A stretch of DNA of 37,716 nucleotides from Paenibacillus typhae (GCF_900099765.1 NZ_FNDX01000056.1:1-37716), one strand, 5' to 3'; shown: positions 28,069 to 37,065, numbered from the stretch's first letter. Translations and numbers: made by a program. The notes: generated by a model from the sequence alone, not told the origin.

Positions 28069-29145
28069 TTACATTTGCCTGTCAATAAGAACTTGCTTTT
28101 GCAGCCGTTTAAGCCCATCCTGAATATTGCGCGCCCTCATCTCGCCAATCCCGTCCACTTCATCCAGCTCTGCTATGCTTGCCGTCATCAGGTTAGGCAG
28201 CATTTCAAAGCGCTCCACCAGATTGTGAATGATAACATTCGGCAGCCGCGGAATCTTGTTCAGCAGACGGTAGCCGCGCGGTGTGACTGCTTCTTCCGAG
28301 GCGATTGCCGTCGAAGAATAGCCCAGCAGGCGGGCTATATGATTGTCATCCATCAGTTCATCATCACTGCTGCGTTTAAGACCGGCGATGATTTCACGGA
28401 TTTTGTCCTCCTGCTCTTCTCTTGCATAGTCTCTGTATAAGAGCCAGGCTTCTTCCTCTGTATTTCCCACCAGTTCTTCCATCTGCATGCTGATCAGGCG
28501 GCCTTCGTTGCCCAGTTCATTGATGTAGCGTTTGATTTCCATCTTAATCCGCAGCACCATCTCTACACGCTGGATGACCCCCACGACCTCCGGAACAGTA
28601 ACAATCCCCTCATATTCGGAGGCGGAGAGGTTGGTCAGCCCCTGGGTAAGCACTGCTTTATACTTCTCCAGTGTCTGAATTGCCTGATTGGCTTTGGCCA
28701 GGATCGACCCGATTTCTTTGAGCGCATAGCGGATAGAGCCCTGATACAGCGTAATGATATTCCGCCGCTGCGAGATGGAAACAACCAGCTTGCCGGTCTG
28801 TTTGGCAACACGCTCCGCCGTCCGGTGACGGATTCCGGTCTCAATCGAAGAGATGGACGAATCGGGAATCAGCTGGGTGTTGGCATAAAGGATCCGTTTG
28901 AGGTCTTCGCTTAATATAATGGCGCCGTCCATTTTTGCCAGCTCATACAAATAATTGGGTGAGAAATCACAGTTGATGGAGAAGCCGCCGTCCACAACCT
29001 CCATCACTTCAGGACTGTATCCGACTACGATGAGTGCACCCGTCTTGGCCCGGAGTACATTTTCCAGACCTTCGCGGAAGGGTGTGCCCGGCGCTGCCAT
29101 CCTCAGCAGGTCATTCATGTTCTCTAATTGAGTATATTCTTTCAT
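28069..29145 (-). CDS. disA: DNA integrity scanning diadenylate cyclase DisA
   Basis: Octameric protein that makes c-di-AMP from two ATP and stops synthesis on meeting branched DNA; in Bacillus it delays sporulation until damage is repaired. The 358-aa product has the DAC domain with DGA at 73-75 and RHR at 106-108, both needed for catalysis, a helical linker, and a C-terminal helix-hairpin-helix DNA-binding domain (ELDEVDGIGEMRARNIQDGL). The ATG at 29145 lies 15 bp behind radA, with which it acts functionally. Confidence 0.98.
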   Translation of the reverse strand: MKEYTQLENMNDLLRMAAPGTPFREGLENVLRAKTGALIVVGYSPEVMEVVDGGFSINCDFSPNYLYELAKMDGAIILSEDLKRILYANTQLIPDSSISSIETGIRHRTAERVAKQTGKLVVSISQRRNIITLYQGSIRYALKEIGSILAKANQAIQTLEKYKAVLTQGLTNLSASEYEGIVTVPEVVGVIQRVEMVLRIKMEIKRYINELGNEGRLISMQMEELVGNTEEEAWLLYRDYAREEQEDKIREIIAGLKRSSDDELMDDNHIARLLGYSSTAIASEEAVTPRGYRLLNKIPRLPNVIIHNLVERFEMLPNLMTASIAELDEVDGIGEMRARNIQDGLKRLQKQVLIDRQM

Positions 29146-29160
29146 CTTCCTATTAGCCCC

Positions 29161-30528
29161 CTAATCTAACGCGACCTTTAATGCATCTGCTACGGTGCTG
29201 ACGCCGATAATCTGGATATCCTGCGGATGCTTCCAGCCTTTCATGCTCTTCTCAGGCATAATTACCCTCCGGAAGCCCAGCTTAGCCGCCTCTTTGACCC
29301 GCGTTTCGGCACGTGAGACGCCTCTGACCTCGCCGGTAAGACCGACTTCGCCAAAGAAGACATCATAGGGTTTGGTGGAAATATCACGGAAGCTTGAGGC
29401 GATGCTGACTGCAACTGCCAGATCAATCGCCGGCTCATCCAGCTTCACGCCTCCTGCCACATTGAGGTAGGCGTCCTGGTTCTGCAGAAACATGCCCATC
29501 CGCTTCTCAAGCACTGCAATAATAAGCGCCATGCGCTGATGATCCATCCCGGTGCACATCCGCCGCGGCGAAGGAAAATGGGTGGCGGCAACCAGCGCCT
29601 GCAGCTCAACAAGCACTGGCCTGGTTCCTTCCATACTGGCCACGACGGCAGAGCCGGCCACACCCAGCGGACGTTCCGACAGGAACAGCTCCGAGGGATT
29701 CTCTACTTCTGTGAGGCCGATCTCGCCCATTTCAAAAATTCCGATCTCGTTGGTGGAACCGAAACGGTTCTTTACTGCACGCAGCAGCCGGTAGGTGTGG
29801 TGACGTTCCCCCTCGAAATACAGTACGCAATCAACCATATGCTCGAGCATCCGGGGTCCGGCAATGGCCCCCTCTTTGGTAACATGACCAACCAGCACTG
29901 TCGCAATTCCACGGATTTTGGCAATGCGCATAAAACGTGTCGTACATTCCCTGACCTGTGTCACACTGCCGGGTGCACTCGTTACCTCAGGCATAAATAC
30001 GGTCTGAATGGAGTCAATGACGAGGAATTGCGGCTGAATCTGCTCAATCGCCTCTTCAATGCTCTCCATATTGGTTTCACACAGCACATACAGCTCACCT
30101 GACAACGCCCCGAGACGGTCGGCCCGGAGCTTAGTCTGGCGTACCGACTCTTCCCCGGAAATGTAGAGCACACGGAGTCCCTGGGTAGTCAAGGCGTGAG
30201 AGGTCTGCAACAGAAGGGTAGACTTACCGATACCGGGATCTCCTCCAACAAGCACCAGCGAGCCGGGGACAATGCCTCCGCCAAGCACACGGTTAAGCTC
30301 ACCGATGCCTGTCAGGATGCGTGGTTCTTTGTCACTTTCTATATTTATGATCGACTGCGCCTTTTCTTTACTCTGAAAAATAGGTGCATTCATTCCTTGT
30401 GTTTTGACTACGCTTTCCGTTTCTTCCACCATGGTGTTCCATGCCTGGCAGCCCGGGCATTTGCCGAACCATTTTGGCGATTCGTAGCCGCAGTCGGTAC
30501 AGAAAAATTTTGTTTTTGCTTTTGCCAT
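29161..30528 (-). CDS. radA: DNA repair protein RadA
   Basis: RecA-like ATPase that processes recombination intermediates and drives branch migration. The 455-aa product has the N-terminal zinc finger (CTDCGYESPKWFGKCPGC), Walker A GGDPGIGKSTLL near residues 94-105, Walker B FLVIDSIQTV, the RadA-specific KNRFG near residue 252, and a Lon-protease-like C-terminal domain. The ATG at 30528 follows AAGGAG. The 230-bp gap to clpC holds the clpC terminator; no clear promoter for radA was found there, although one is expected. Confidence 0.97.
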   Translation of the reverse strand: MAKAKTKFFCTDCGYESPKWFGKCPGCQAWNTMVEETESVVKTQGMNAPIFQSKEKAQSIINIESDKEPRILTGIGELNRVLGGGIVPGSLVLVGGDPGIGKSTLLLQTSHALTTQGLRVLYISGEESVRQTKLRADRLGALSGELYVLCETNMESIEEAIEQIQPQFLVIDSIQTVFMPEVTSAPGSVTQVRECTTRFMRIAKIRGIATVLVGHVTKEGAIAGPRMLEHMVDCVLYFEGERHHTYRLLRAVKNRFGSTNEIGIFEMGEIGLTEVENPSELFLSERPLGVAGSAVVASMEGTRPVLVELQALVAATHFPSPRRMCTGMDHQRMALIIAVLEKRMGMFLQNQDAYLNVAGGVKLDEPAIDLAVAVSIASSFRDISTKPYDVFFGEVGLTGEVRGVSRAETRVKEAAKLGFRRVIMPEKSMKGWKHPQDIQIIGVSTVADALKVALD

Positions 30529-30706
30529 GTGGTCTCCTTACGGTACGAAGTTGCTAAAATTGCATATAATTAGCCCTTATTCAAAGTTTACCATTTCTCC
30601 ATCCCGAACGAAAGGTTACTTAGGCTCTAGTTTTGGACTGTCTCTATAACCTGCCTGATTTTAGGCCTGTTTAGTCAATTTCGGTGCAATCGAACATCCG
30701 GTCAAC

Positions 30707-30746
30707 AAAAAAAGCCCCGCTCCTCTATACGGAGGAGCGGCAGCTT
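30707..30746 (-). terminator. Intrinsic terminator of the ctsR-clpC operon
   Basis: CCGCTCCTCCGTATAGAGGAGCGG forms a strong stem on the transcript, followed by a run of seven T residues. It lies 13 bp past the clpC stop. Confidence 0.93.
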
Positions 30747-30759
30747 TGTTTCAACGGTC

Positions 30760-33231
30760 TTACTTATTGTCTGCTTCGGCTTCTTTTTCAAGTGCGGCTG
30801 CAGGTGCATCTACAGTGGTTACCACAAGCTCGCCATCCACCTGATCAATTTTAAGGGAATCCCCCTTCTTGATATTGCCCTTCAGCAGCTCTTCGGAGAG
30901 GCGGTCTTCGATATGCTTCTGAATTGCCCGGCGCAGCGGACGGGCACCAAATGCAGGATCGTATCCTTCCTTGGCCAGGAAGGCTTTGGCTCCGTCTGTA
31001 AGCTCGAAGTCCACATCGTATTCACGCAGCCGCTTGCGCAGCTCGTCGGACATGAGTGTAACGATTTCGGCGATATGCTTCTCTTCCAGTGAGTGGAAGA
31101 CAATGATTTCGTCGATACGGTTCAGGAACTCAGGACGGAAGCTCTTCTTCAGCTCTTCCATTACTTTGCCCTTCATGTTGCTGTAATCGGCTCCGGCATC
31201 CTGCACAGCAGTGAAGCCGAGGGTTGAATTTCTCTTGATTGCCTGTGCCCCTACGTTAGAGGTAAGGATAATCAGCGTGTTGCGGAAATCGACTACGCGG
31301 CCTTTGGAATCGGTCAGACGGCCGTCTTCCAGCACCTGCAGCAGGATGTTGAACACTTCAGGGTGAGCCTTCTCAATCTCATCCAGCAATACTACGGAAT
31401 ATGGCTTGCGGCGTACCTTCTCGGTCAGCTGTCCGCCTTCTTCATACCCTACATACCCTGGAGGCGCCCCTACAAGGCGGGACGTGGAGTGCTTCTCCAT
31501 GTATTCCGACATGTCGATGCGGATTACGGCATTTTCATCACCGAACATCGCTTCGGCAAGTGCACGGGCCAGCTCGGTTTTACCTACCCCGGTTGGTCCG
31601 AGGAAGATGAAGGAGCCCATTGGACGCTTAGGATCCTTGAGACCCGCACGTGCCCGGCGCAATGCCCGGCTGACAGCCTTCACAGCTTCGTCCTGGCCGA
31701 TTACGCGTTCATGGAGCAGAGCTTCCATATTGAGCAGACGGTCCGTCTCTTCTTCCTTCAGCTTGCTTACCGGAATACCGGTCCAGCTGGCAACAACCTG
31801 AGCGATATCCTCAGGTGTAACCTGGGAATCGGTACGGCCCTGTTTTTCTTTCCACTGGTTCTTGGTTGTGTCGAGCTCCTCACGAATCTTCTGCTCGGTA
31901 TCACGCAGCGCGGCAGCCTTCTCAAACTCTTGGCTCTGTACCGCAGAATCCTTCTCCTTGCGGATATCGTCAAGACGCATTTCCAGTTCCTTGAGATTCG
32001 GCGGGATGGTGTAGGAGTTCAGCCTAACCTTGGAACCCGCTTCATCAATCAGGTCAATCGCTTTGTCCGGCAGGAACCGGTCAGGAATGTAGCGGTCGGA
32101 CAGCTTAACTGCTTCGACAATCGCTTCATCTGTAATTTTCACCCGGTGATGGGCTTCATAACGGTCACGCAGTCCGTAGAGAATCTGTACGGCTTCCTCC
32201 GGAGAAGGCTGATCCACCGTAATCGGCTGGAAGCGGCGCTCCAGGGCTGCATCTTTTTCAATATATTTGCGGTATTCGTCAAGTGTAGTGGCACCGATGC
32301 ACTGCAGCTCTCCGCGGGCCAGGGCCGGCTTCAGGATGTTGGAGGCATCAATCGCACCTTCCGCACCGCCTGCCCCGATCAGGGTGTGCAGCTCATCGAT
32401 AAAGAGTACGATGTTACCAGCCTGACGGATTTCATCCATAATCTTTTTGAGGCGGTCTTCAAACTCACCGCGGTATTTGGTTCCGGCCACCACTGAACCC
32501 ATATCCAGGGTCATGACGCGCTTGTCACGCAGCGTTTCCGGAATTTCATTGTTGATAATTTTCTGGGCCAGACCTTCGGCGATTGCGGTTTTACCTACCC
32601 CGGGTTCACCAATCAGTACCGGATTGTTTTTGGTCCGGCGGCTGAGCACCTGAATTACACGTTCGATTTCCTTGCTGCGGCCGATAACCGGATCAAGGTT
32701 GCCGTCTTTAGCATAGGCCGTCAGGTCACGCGCCAGGCCGTCCAGCGTTGGCGTGCTGACATTCGCAGGTGTTCCGCTGTGGCTTGAAGTCGCTTCACTG
32801 CTGCCAAGCAGCTGCAGTACCTGCTGGCGAGCTTTGTTCAGGCTGATTCCAAGGTTGTTAAGTACACGGGCAGCTACGCCCTCGCCTTCCCGGATCAGGC
32901 CGAGCAGGATATGCTCTGTGCCGACGTAAGTATGACCCAGCTTACGTGCTTCGTCCATTGACAGCTCGATAACTTTTTTGGCACGTGGAGTGTACGCGAT
33001 GTTGGTAGGCTGTTCCTGTCCTCTGCCGATCAGCGTCTCCACTTCGTCCTGAATTTTCTCCAGACCCAGACCCAGTCCAATCAGTGCCTTGGCGGCAATG
33101 CCGTCTCCCTCACGAATCAGTCCGAGCAAAATATGTTCTGTACCAATGTTGTTATGTCCCAGCCGTACAGCTTCTTCTTGCGCCAGCGCCAGCACTTTTT
33201 GTGCGCGTTCCGTAAATCTTCCAAACATCAT
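30760..33231 (-). CDS. clpC: ATP-dependent Clp protease ATP-binding subunit ClpC
   Basis: HSP100 unfoldase that feeds ClpP, using McsB-made phosphoarginine or MecA-type adaptors to choose substrates. The 823-aa product has two N-terminal Clp repeats (residues 1-150, GTEHILLGLIREG twice). The first AAA+ module has GEPGVGKT near 208-215 and is followed by the coiled-coil UVR-like middle domain (EFEKAAALRDTEQKI). The second AAA+ module has GPTGVGKT near 544-551. Double ATG start MMFGRF as in B. subtilis, with GGAGG about 10 nt upstream. Last gene of ctsR-mcsA-mcsB-clpC. The C-terminal tail is acidic and variable. Confidence 0.99.
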   Translation of the reverse strand: MMFGRFTERAQKVLALAQEEAVRLGHNNIGTEHILLGLIREGDGIAAKALIGLGLGLEKIQDEVETLIGRGQEQPTNIAYTPRAKKVIELSMDEARKLGHTYVGTEHILLGLIREGEGVAARVLNNLGISLNKARQQVLQLLGSSEATSSHSGTPANVSTPTLDGLARDLTAYAKDGNLDPVIGRSKEIERVIQVLSRRTKNNPVLIGEPGVGKTAIAEGLAQKIINNEIPETLRDKRVMTLDMGSVVAGTKYRGEFEDRLKKIMDEIRQAGNIVLFIDELHTLIGAGGAEGAIDASNILKPALARGELQCIGATTLDEYRKYIEKDAALERRFQPITVDQPSPEEAVQILYGLRDRYEAHHRVKITDEAIVEAVKLSDRYIPDRFLPDKAIDLIDEAGSKVRLNSYTIPPNLKELEMRLDDIRKEKDSAVQSQEFEKAAALRDTEQKIREELDTTKNQWKEKQGRTDSQVTPEDIAQVVASWTGIPVSKLKEEETDRLLNMEALLHERVIGQDEAVKAVSRALRRARAGLKDPKRPMGSFIFLGPTGVGKTELARALAEAMFGDENAVIRIDMSEYMEKHSTSRLVGAPPGYVGYEEGGQLTEKVRRKPYSVVLLDEIEKAHPEVFNILLQVLEDGRLTDSKGRVVDFRNTLIILTSNVGAQAIKRNSTLGFTAVQDAGADYSNMKGKVMEELKKSFRPEFLNRIDEIIVFHSLEEKHIAEIVTLMSDELRKRLREYDVDFELTDGAKAFLAKEGYDPAFGARPLRRAIQKHIEDRLSEELLKGNIKKGDSLKIDQVDGELVVTTVDAPAAALEKEAEADNK

Positions 33232-33267
33232 ATCTCCTGCACCTCCACGGATAATAAATATCTATAA

Positions 33268-34332
33268 TTAATGTTGTGATCCCAGTGTTTCCCGGAGCAG
33301 CTTCGCCCGGTACATATCGCGTTCAGTGGCCGACAGCTCGTCACCAAACATTTTTTGCAGGAAGCCCGGCTGTGTCTTCACATTCAGCTCATTCAGCACG
33401 GAGATCGAGGGACCTTCCAGAATGCCCAGATCCACACCCAGCCGCAGATCGGAGAGCCGCTGCGCCGATTCCTTGAGCTCCATTACAGCAGCGTAAGCCA
33501 GAATACCGTAGGACCGCTTAATCCGGTCGGTGATCCGCAGCGCCGAATCAGTCAGCAGCCGCTCGCGGGCATTACGTTCGTGCTCAATAATCTGTGTAAC
33601 TACACTGTGAAGATTCTCGATGATTTCACTTTCGGTCTGTCCCAGTGTAATCTGGTTGGAAATCTGAAAAATGTTACCTACTGCTTCGCTGCCTTCACCG
33701 TAAATTCCTCTTACAGTCAGGCCCACCTGGTTAACAGCCGATAAAATACGGTTGATCTGGTGGGTCATCACCAGCGCCGGCAGATGCAGCATTACCGAAG
33801 CGCGGAGGCCGGTGCCTACATTGGTAGGACAACTTGTCAGATACCCTCTCTTGTCATCAAAGGCATAATTGACGGAGGCTTCAAAAATATCATCAATAGC
33901 CGTTGCCCGCTCCCAGGCCTCCTTGACCTGCAATCCGGGAAACAGGCACTGGATACGGAGATGATCCTCCTCGTTGATCATAATGCTGACCGACTCATCC
34001 TCGTTCAGGATAACCGCACCGCCGCGGGAATCATTGGCCAGATTTGGGCTGATCAGATGCTTCTCCACCAGCACCTTTTTGTCCAGCTCGGTAATCTCAT
34101 CCAGCCGCAGCAATTCAAAGGTGCCGAGGCCCCCAGCGGCTTCTCCCTGAAAAACAGGGGCAAGCTGTCCCAGTGCTTCTTCTGCCTGCTCAGCCGAGGC
34201 CAGCAGCGGAAACGGCAGATGCTCCAGATTGCGGGCGATACGCATACGGCTGCTGATCACAATTTCAGAGTGGCTGCCGCCGCAGCGCATCCAGTTGCTA
34301 AGCGCTTGTTCGGTAAACCGGAGACTTGACAT
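33268..34332 (-). CDS. mcsB: Protein arginine kinase McsB
   Basis: Phosphagen-kinase-like enzyme that phosphorylates arginine in damaged proteins and in CtsR, marking them for ClpCP. The 354-aa product has the ATP guanidino kinase pattern: SSRMRIARNLEHLPFP near residues 27-42, an NDRSGGA-type loop as NDSRGGAVILNEDE, and CPTNVGTGLRASVMLHLP near 167-184 with the reactive cysteine. The ATG at 34332 follows GGGGGG. It lies 36 bp before clpC and 28 bp after mcsA, the conserved order for kinase and activator. Confidence 0.98.
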   Translation of the reverse strand: MSSLRFTEQALSNWMRCGGSHSEIVISSRMRIARNLEHLPFPLLASAEQAEEALGQLAPVFQGEAAGGLGTFELLRLDEITELDKKVLVEKHLISPNLANDSRGGAVILNEDESVSIMINEEDHLRIQCLFPGLQVKEAWERATAIDDIFEASVNYAFDDKRGYLTSCPTNVGTGLRASVMLHLPALVMTHQINRILSAVNQVGLTVRGIYGEGSEAVGNIFQISNQITLGQTESEIIENLHSVVTQIIEHERNARERLLTDSALRITDRIKRSYGILAYAAVMELKESAQRLSDLRLGVDLGILEGPSISVLNELNVKTQPGFLQKMFGDELSATERDMYRAKLLRETLGSQH

Positions 34333-34360
34333 GTCGTATCCCCCCTATATATGAAAGACT

Positions 34361-34885
34361 TTACTCTTGTGCCATTTCTTTTTCAAGTTTGCGGATTTTG
34401 TCCCGCAGCTCGGCTGCAGTTTCAAATTCTTCCTGGATGATGCTTTCCTGCAGTTCATGCTTCAATTCATTGATCTGACGCTTGCACATGATCTGTGCAC
34501 CGGCGCGTTTGGGCAGTTTACCTACATGTGCGGTGCTGCCGTGAACTCTTCTGAATAGCGGGTCCAGCGTGCTGTCAAAATATTTATAGCAGGAGCTGCA
34601 GCCAAACCGTCCAAGCTTGCTGAACTGGGAATAGGTCATGCCGCAGCTCTCGCAGTGCAGACCCTGTACATTTTTGGTCGCTGCTGACTTCTCCTTGCCC
34701 GCCCCTTCAAGATCAAGCAGACCGGACAACAGGCTGTGGATCGAGAACCCCCCTGCGGTTCCGGGAATCATTTCTCCTTTTTCACGGGCACAGCTTTCAC
34801 AAATATGAAATTCCGTCTTCTCTCCACTCACGATCTTGGTAAAGTGCAGAGTAGCCGGTTTGACGCCGCATTCCTGACACAGCAT
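34361..34885 (-). CDS. mcsA: McsA, zinc-finger activator of McsB
   Basis: Activator of the arginine kinase McsB; also senses metal or thiol stress in relatives. The 174-aa product has three visible pairs of cysteine motifs: C3/C6 with C29/C32, and C78/C81 with C96/C99, forming two zinc sites. A C-terminal UVR motif is near residues 135-170 (QEEFETAAELRDKIRKLE). The ATG at 34885 follows GGGAGG and is 27 bp after ctsR. All cysteine pairs are intact. Confidence 0.97.
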   Translation of the reverse strand: MLCQECGVKPATLHFTKIVSGEKTEFHICESCAREKGEMIPGTAGGFSIHSLLSGLLDLEGAGKEKSAATKNVQGLHCESCGMTYSQFSKLGRFGCSSCYKYFDSTLDPLFRRVHGSTAHVGKLPKRAGAQIMCKRQINELKHELQESIIQEEFETAAELRDKIRKLEKEMAQE

Positions 34886-34912
34886 AGCGGAGTCCCTCCC
34901 TTATGATGACCA

Positions 34913-35374
34913 TTATTTGCCCAACAAAGAGATTAGCATCGCCTTCATAATCTTGGCACGAATCTCATCCCGGTACGGCAGATTAACCGTCAGGCATTCC
35001 CGGGAAACAGCGGCGCGCATAAGACACGCTTCACGTTTGCTTAGGAAACGGGCTTCCTCGAGCTGATAAATCAGCCCTTCGGCAGAATTCTGATCAATAT
35101 CATTTCCTATTGTAGATTTGAGATGAGCGTACAGCGCCACATTCTGGGGCAGCTCAAAACGCTGAATCCGGATATAGCCTCCGCCGCCGCGCTTGCTCTC
35201 CACCACATAGCCCTTCTCCAAGGTAAAACGTGTACTGATGACATAATTAATCTGTGACGGCACGCATGAGAACTGGTCCGCCAGGTCATTGCGCTGGATT
35301 TCCACCGTACCTTCGGGACTTTCATGCAAAATATTCTTCAGATATTGTTCGATAATATCAGAGATATTACGCAT
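34913..35374 (-). CDS. ctsR: Transcriptional repressor CtsR
   Basis: Heat-sensing repressor of clp genes; when heated or phosphorylated it leaves its operator and is degraded by ClpCP. The 153-aa product has an N-terminal winged helix (IIEQYLKNIL onward, CVPSQINYVISTRF). The glycine-rich thermosensor loop RGGGG is at residues 62-66, followed by YIRI. A C-terminal dimerisation domain follows. The ATG at 35374 is chosen with GGAGG 7 nt upstream; a GTG directly before it is possible. It heads the operon and its operator lies over the transcription start. Confidence 0.98.
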   Translation of the reverse strand: MRNISDIIEQYLKNILHESPEGTVEIQRNDLADQFSCVPSQINYVISTRFTLEKGYVVESKRGGGGYIRIQRFELPQNVALYAHLKSTIGNDIDQNSAEGLIYQLEEARFLSKREACLMRAAVSRECLTVNLPYRDEIRAKIMKAMLISLLGK

Positions 35375-35595
35375 CACTCATCCTCCAGTGCTTAATGCAT
35401 TAATGTACGTCTGTGCTGCGAATCCGCCCGGAGTAACCTCTAATGAACTTAACCCAAGAGTGAAAGCACGAATCCTGGCTTGGCTGCCGCAAAAACAGCG
35501 ATAACGTCGTCCTTTAGGGTATATTTTTTGAACCCGGCAGATCCACTGCAAAAATCACTAAAACTTAGGTAACAGAAAGGCTCAGGTGAGCCTTC

Positions 35596-35618
35596 GTTGA
35601 CTTTGACTTTCTTTGACT
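35596..35618 (-). promoter_or_regulatory. CtsR operator
   Basis: The minus strand reads AGTCAAA, GAA, AGTCAAA, then GTCAAC. The first two match the known CtsR tandem heptads (A/G)GTCAAA spaced by 3 bp; the third is a further partial copy. It begins about 9 bp after the -10, so bound CtsR would block initiation or promoter escape. Confidence 0.92.
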
Positions 35619-35626
35619 TTTTTCAT

Positions 35627-35654
35627 ATTATAACATATTCTCACTGAATTCCAA
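35627..35654 (-). promoter_or_regulatory. Sigma-A promoter of ctsR-mcsA-mcsB-clpC
   Basis: The minus strand reads TTGGAA, 16 bp, TATAAT, with TGT before the -10 (extended -10). The start point near 35620 leaves a leader of about 245 nt before ctsR, in which I see no clear open frame, riboswitch or terminator. Confidence 0.82.
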
Positions 35655-35728
35655 GGGGTTACTCTTATTTTTTACTTAATACCGCCAATGTATTCGGGAT
35701 ATTCTTACGGCCCGGCGATTTTCATATG

Positions 35729-35777
35729 TAAAAAAAGAAAGAAGCTCCCCCTGCTGCAAAACAGCGGCAGGAGCTTC
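35729..35777 (-). terminator. Intrinsic terminator of the Eis-like gene
   Basis: GAAGCTCCTGCCGCTG pairs with GCAGCAGGGGGAGCTTC around a short loop on the transcript, then TTTCTTTTTTT follows. It lies 8 bp past the stop. Confidence 0.93.
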
Positions 35778-35784
35778 AGCGGCA

Positions 35785-36957
35785 TCAAAAAAAGTCAAAC
35801 AAGGCGGTCTCGGCATGGGGTACAATCTCTTCCAGCCATTTCAGCGCTTCCGGATCGCCTGTCAGGCTGCCGAATCTGGCCAGCTCATGCGGACGCTTAT
35901 ATCCCATCAGCAGAACAGTCAGCGTTCCGATGCTGCAGCACAGGTCTGTCTGAGCGTCTGCTGCACCGGTCCGGACCAGCGAAGCTGTTCCATCCGGATT
36001 CACTGTCAGCTCCCAGCTTCCGTCGTTCCACGGAGCGTGCTCATCTTTAATGTACAAAGTATATTTCCGGACATCCGGCTGTTTATTGAATATAAAGGAT
36101 TCAATGAAGGCCTGTGCATTGACAATCCGCGCCATAAAATAAGGATAATTCTCCTGTGCAATCCGCGGGTCTGGCAGCAAAAACGGCAGCATATCATCCG
36201 ACGGCACCATCTTCAGCAAAGCCCCGGTTACCATCGAATCGTGATTGGCAAGGAACGTCCAGAGCGCGCGGCGCGCTTTTTCATTCAGATAGACGAATTC
36301 ATCAATAACGAGCTCTCTATTCTCCAGTTTATACAGTACATAACCCTCCGGTTCGCCTTCATCCGAGACAAACAGGCCGTGATGCACGTCCTGATCCAGA
36401 ACACTCTGTTTCCACCATTCCATACTGCGCTTCAGCGTACCGTTATAACGGGCTGCAAACCGCTTGTAGAGCTGATCCAGCGTTTCCAACTCTGCAGCAT
36501 CACGCCGCACAGTGCCTTCGAACTCTGTCTTAACCGGAAACTTTCCTACAGGAATTGAGTATTTTTTATATTCGCAATAAACCTCCCAGCCGAACCGGCG
36601 GTAAAAGGGAATCAGGAACGGATGCAGCATTGACAGGGACTGTCCGTTCTCGTTCATCACCTGCAGGATATGCTTTAATAGAGTTGCAACGTAGCCCTGT
36701 CTGCGGTTCTCCGGCCATGTGGCTACCCCGGCAATTCCTCCCATGGAGACAATTCTGTCCTGTATATGTACTTTCAAAGGAAGAAGCGTGAGTCCGGCCT
36801 TCAGCTCCCCCTCCTCAAATACGCCCCATACTCTTTCCGGCTTGAACTTTTCTTTATTGGTTATGCGGTTCTCAGCGGATACTTTGTATTGAAACGCATA
36901 TTCAGAAAGGGCCAAGCTTGCTTCAAATTCTTCTGCCTTCAGCTGCCTTATTTCCAC
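35785..36957 (-). CDS. Eis-like GNAT N-acetyltransferase
   Basis: Member of the Eis family: two GNAT-like lobes and a C-terminal sterol-carrier-like domain, usually acetylating amines; known members include aminoglycoside- and protein-acetylating enzymes. The 390-aa product has the acetyl-CoA loop (TWPENRRQGYVATLL, residues 80-94), a tyrosine in FYRRFGWE near 119 at the usual general-acid position, and a C-terminus ending FDFF. In Eis the free C-terminal carboxylate helps catalysis. The substrate cannot be told from sequence. The start is GTG at 36957 with GAGGTG 7 nt upstream. It stands alone between the rRNA operon and ctsR, with its own promoter and terminator. Confidence 0.88.
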   Translation of the reverse strand: MEIRQLKAEEFEASLALSEYAFQYKVSAENRITNKEKFKPERVWGVFEEGELKAGLTLLPLKVHIQDRIVSMGGIAGVATWPENRRQGYVATLLKHILQVMNENGQSLSMLHPFLIPFYRRFGWEVYCEYKKYSIPVGKFPVKTEFEGTVRRDAAELETLDQLYKRFAARYNGTLKRSMEWWKQSVLDQDVHHGLFVSDEGEPEGYVLYKLENRELVIDEFVYLNEKARRALWTFLANHDSMVTGALLKMVPSDDMLPFLLPDPRIAQENYPYFMARIVNAQAFIESFIFNKQPDVRKYTLYIKDEHAPWNDGSWELTVNPDGTASLVRTGAADAQTDLCCSIGTLTVLLMGYKRPHELARFGSLTGDPEALKWLEEIVPHAETALFDFF

Positions 36958-36981
36958 ACCTGTTCACCTCATCAACTTGTA

Positions 36982-37010
36982 TTTATAAATGCTTATAGAG
37001 AGTATAACAA
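36982..37010 (-). promoter_or_regulatory. Candidate promoter of the Eis-like gene
   Basis: The minus strand reads TTGTTA, 17 bp, TATAAA, giving a leader of about 20 nt. An overlapping alternative uses TATACT preceded by TGT with a weak TTAGCT upstream. Confidence 0.55.
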
Positions 37011-37032
37011 GCCAGATTGCTGTAAGCTAATT

Positions 37033-37065
37033 TTCTGCAGACTTTCTGGAAACTTTCTGCAGACT
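37033..37065. repeat. Three tandem 11-bp repeats
   Basis: TTCTGCAGACT, TTCTGGAAACT, TTCTGCAGACT lie head to tail with an exact 11-bp period, about one DNA helical turn. They sit 23 bp upstream of the candidate -35 of the Eis-like gene and 20 bp from the first DnaA-like box. Such phased repeats are typical protein-binding sites; the binder is unknown. Confidence 0.8.

Noticed and set aside
30541..30706. Promoter for radA
   Set aside because: Only weak matches were found (for example TTCGTT, 16 bp, TAAACT), too poor to list.
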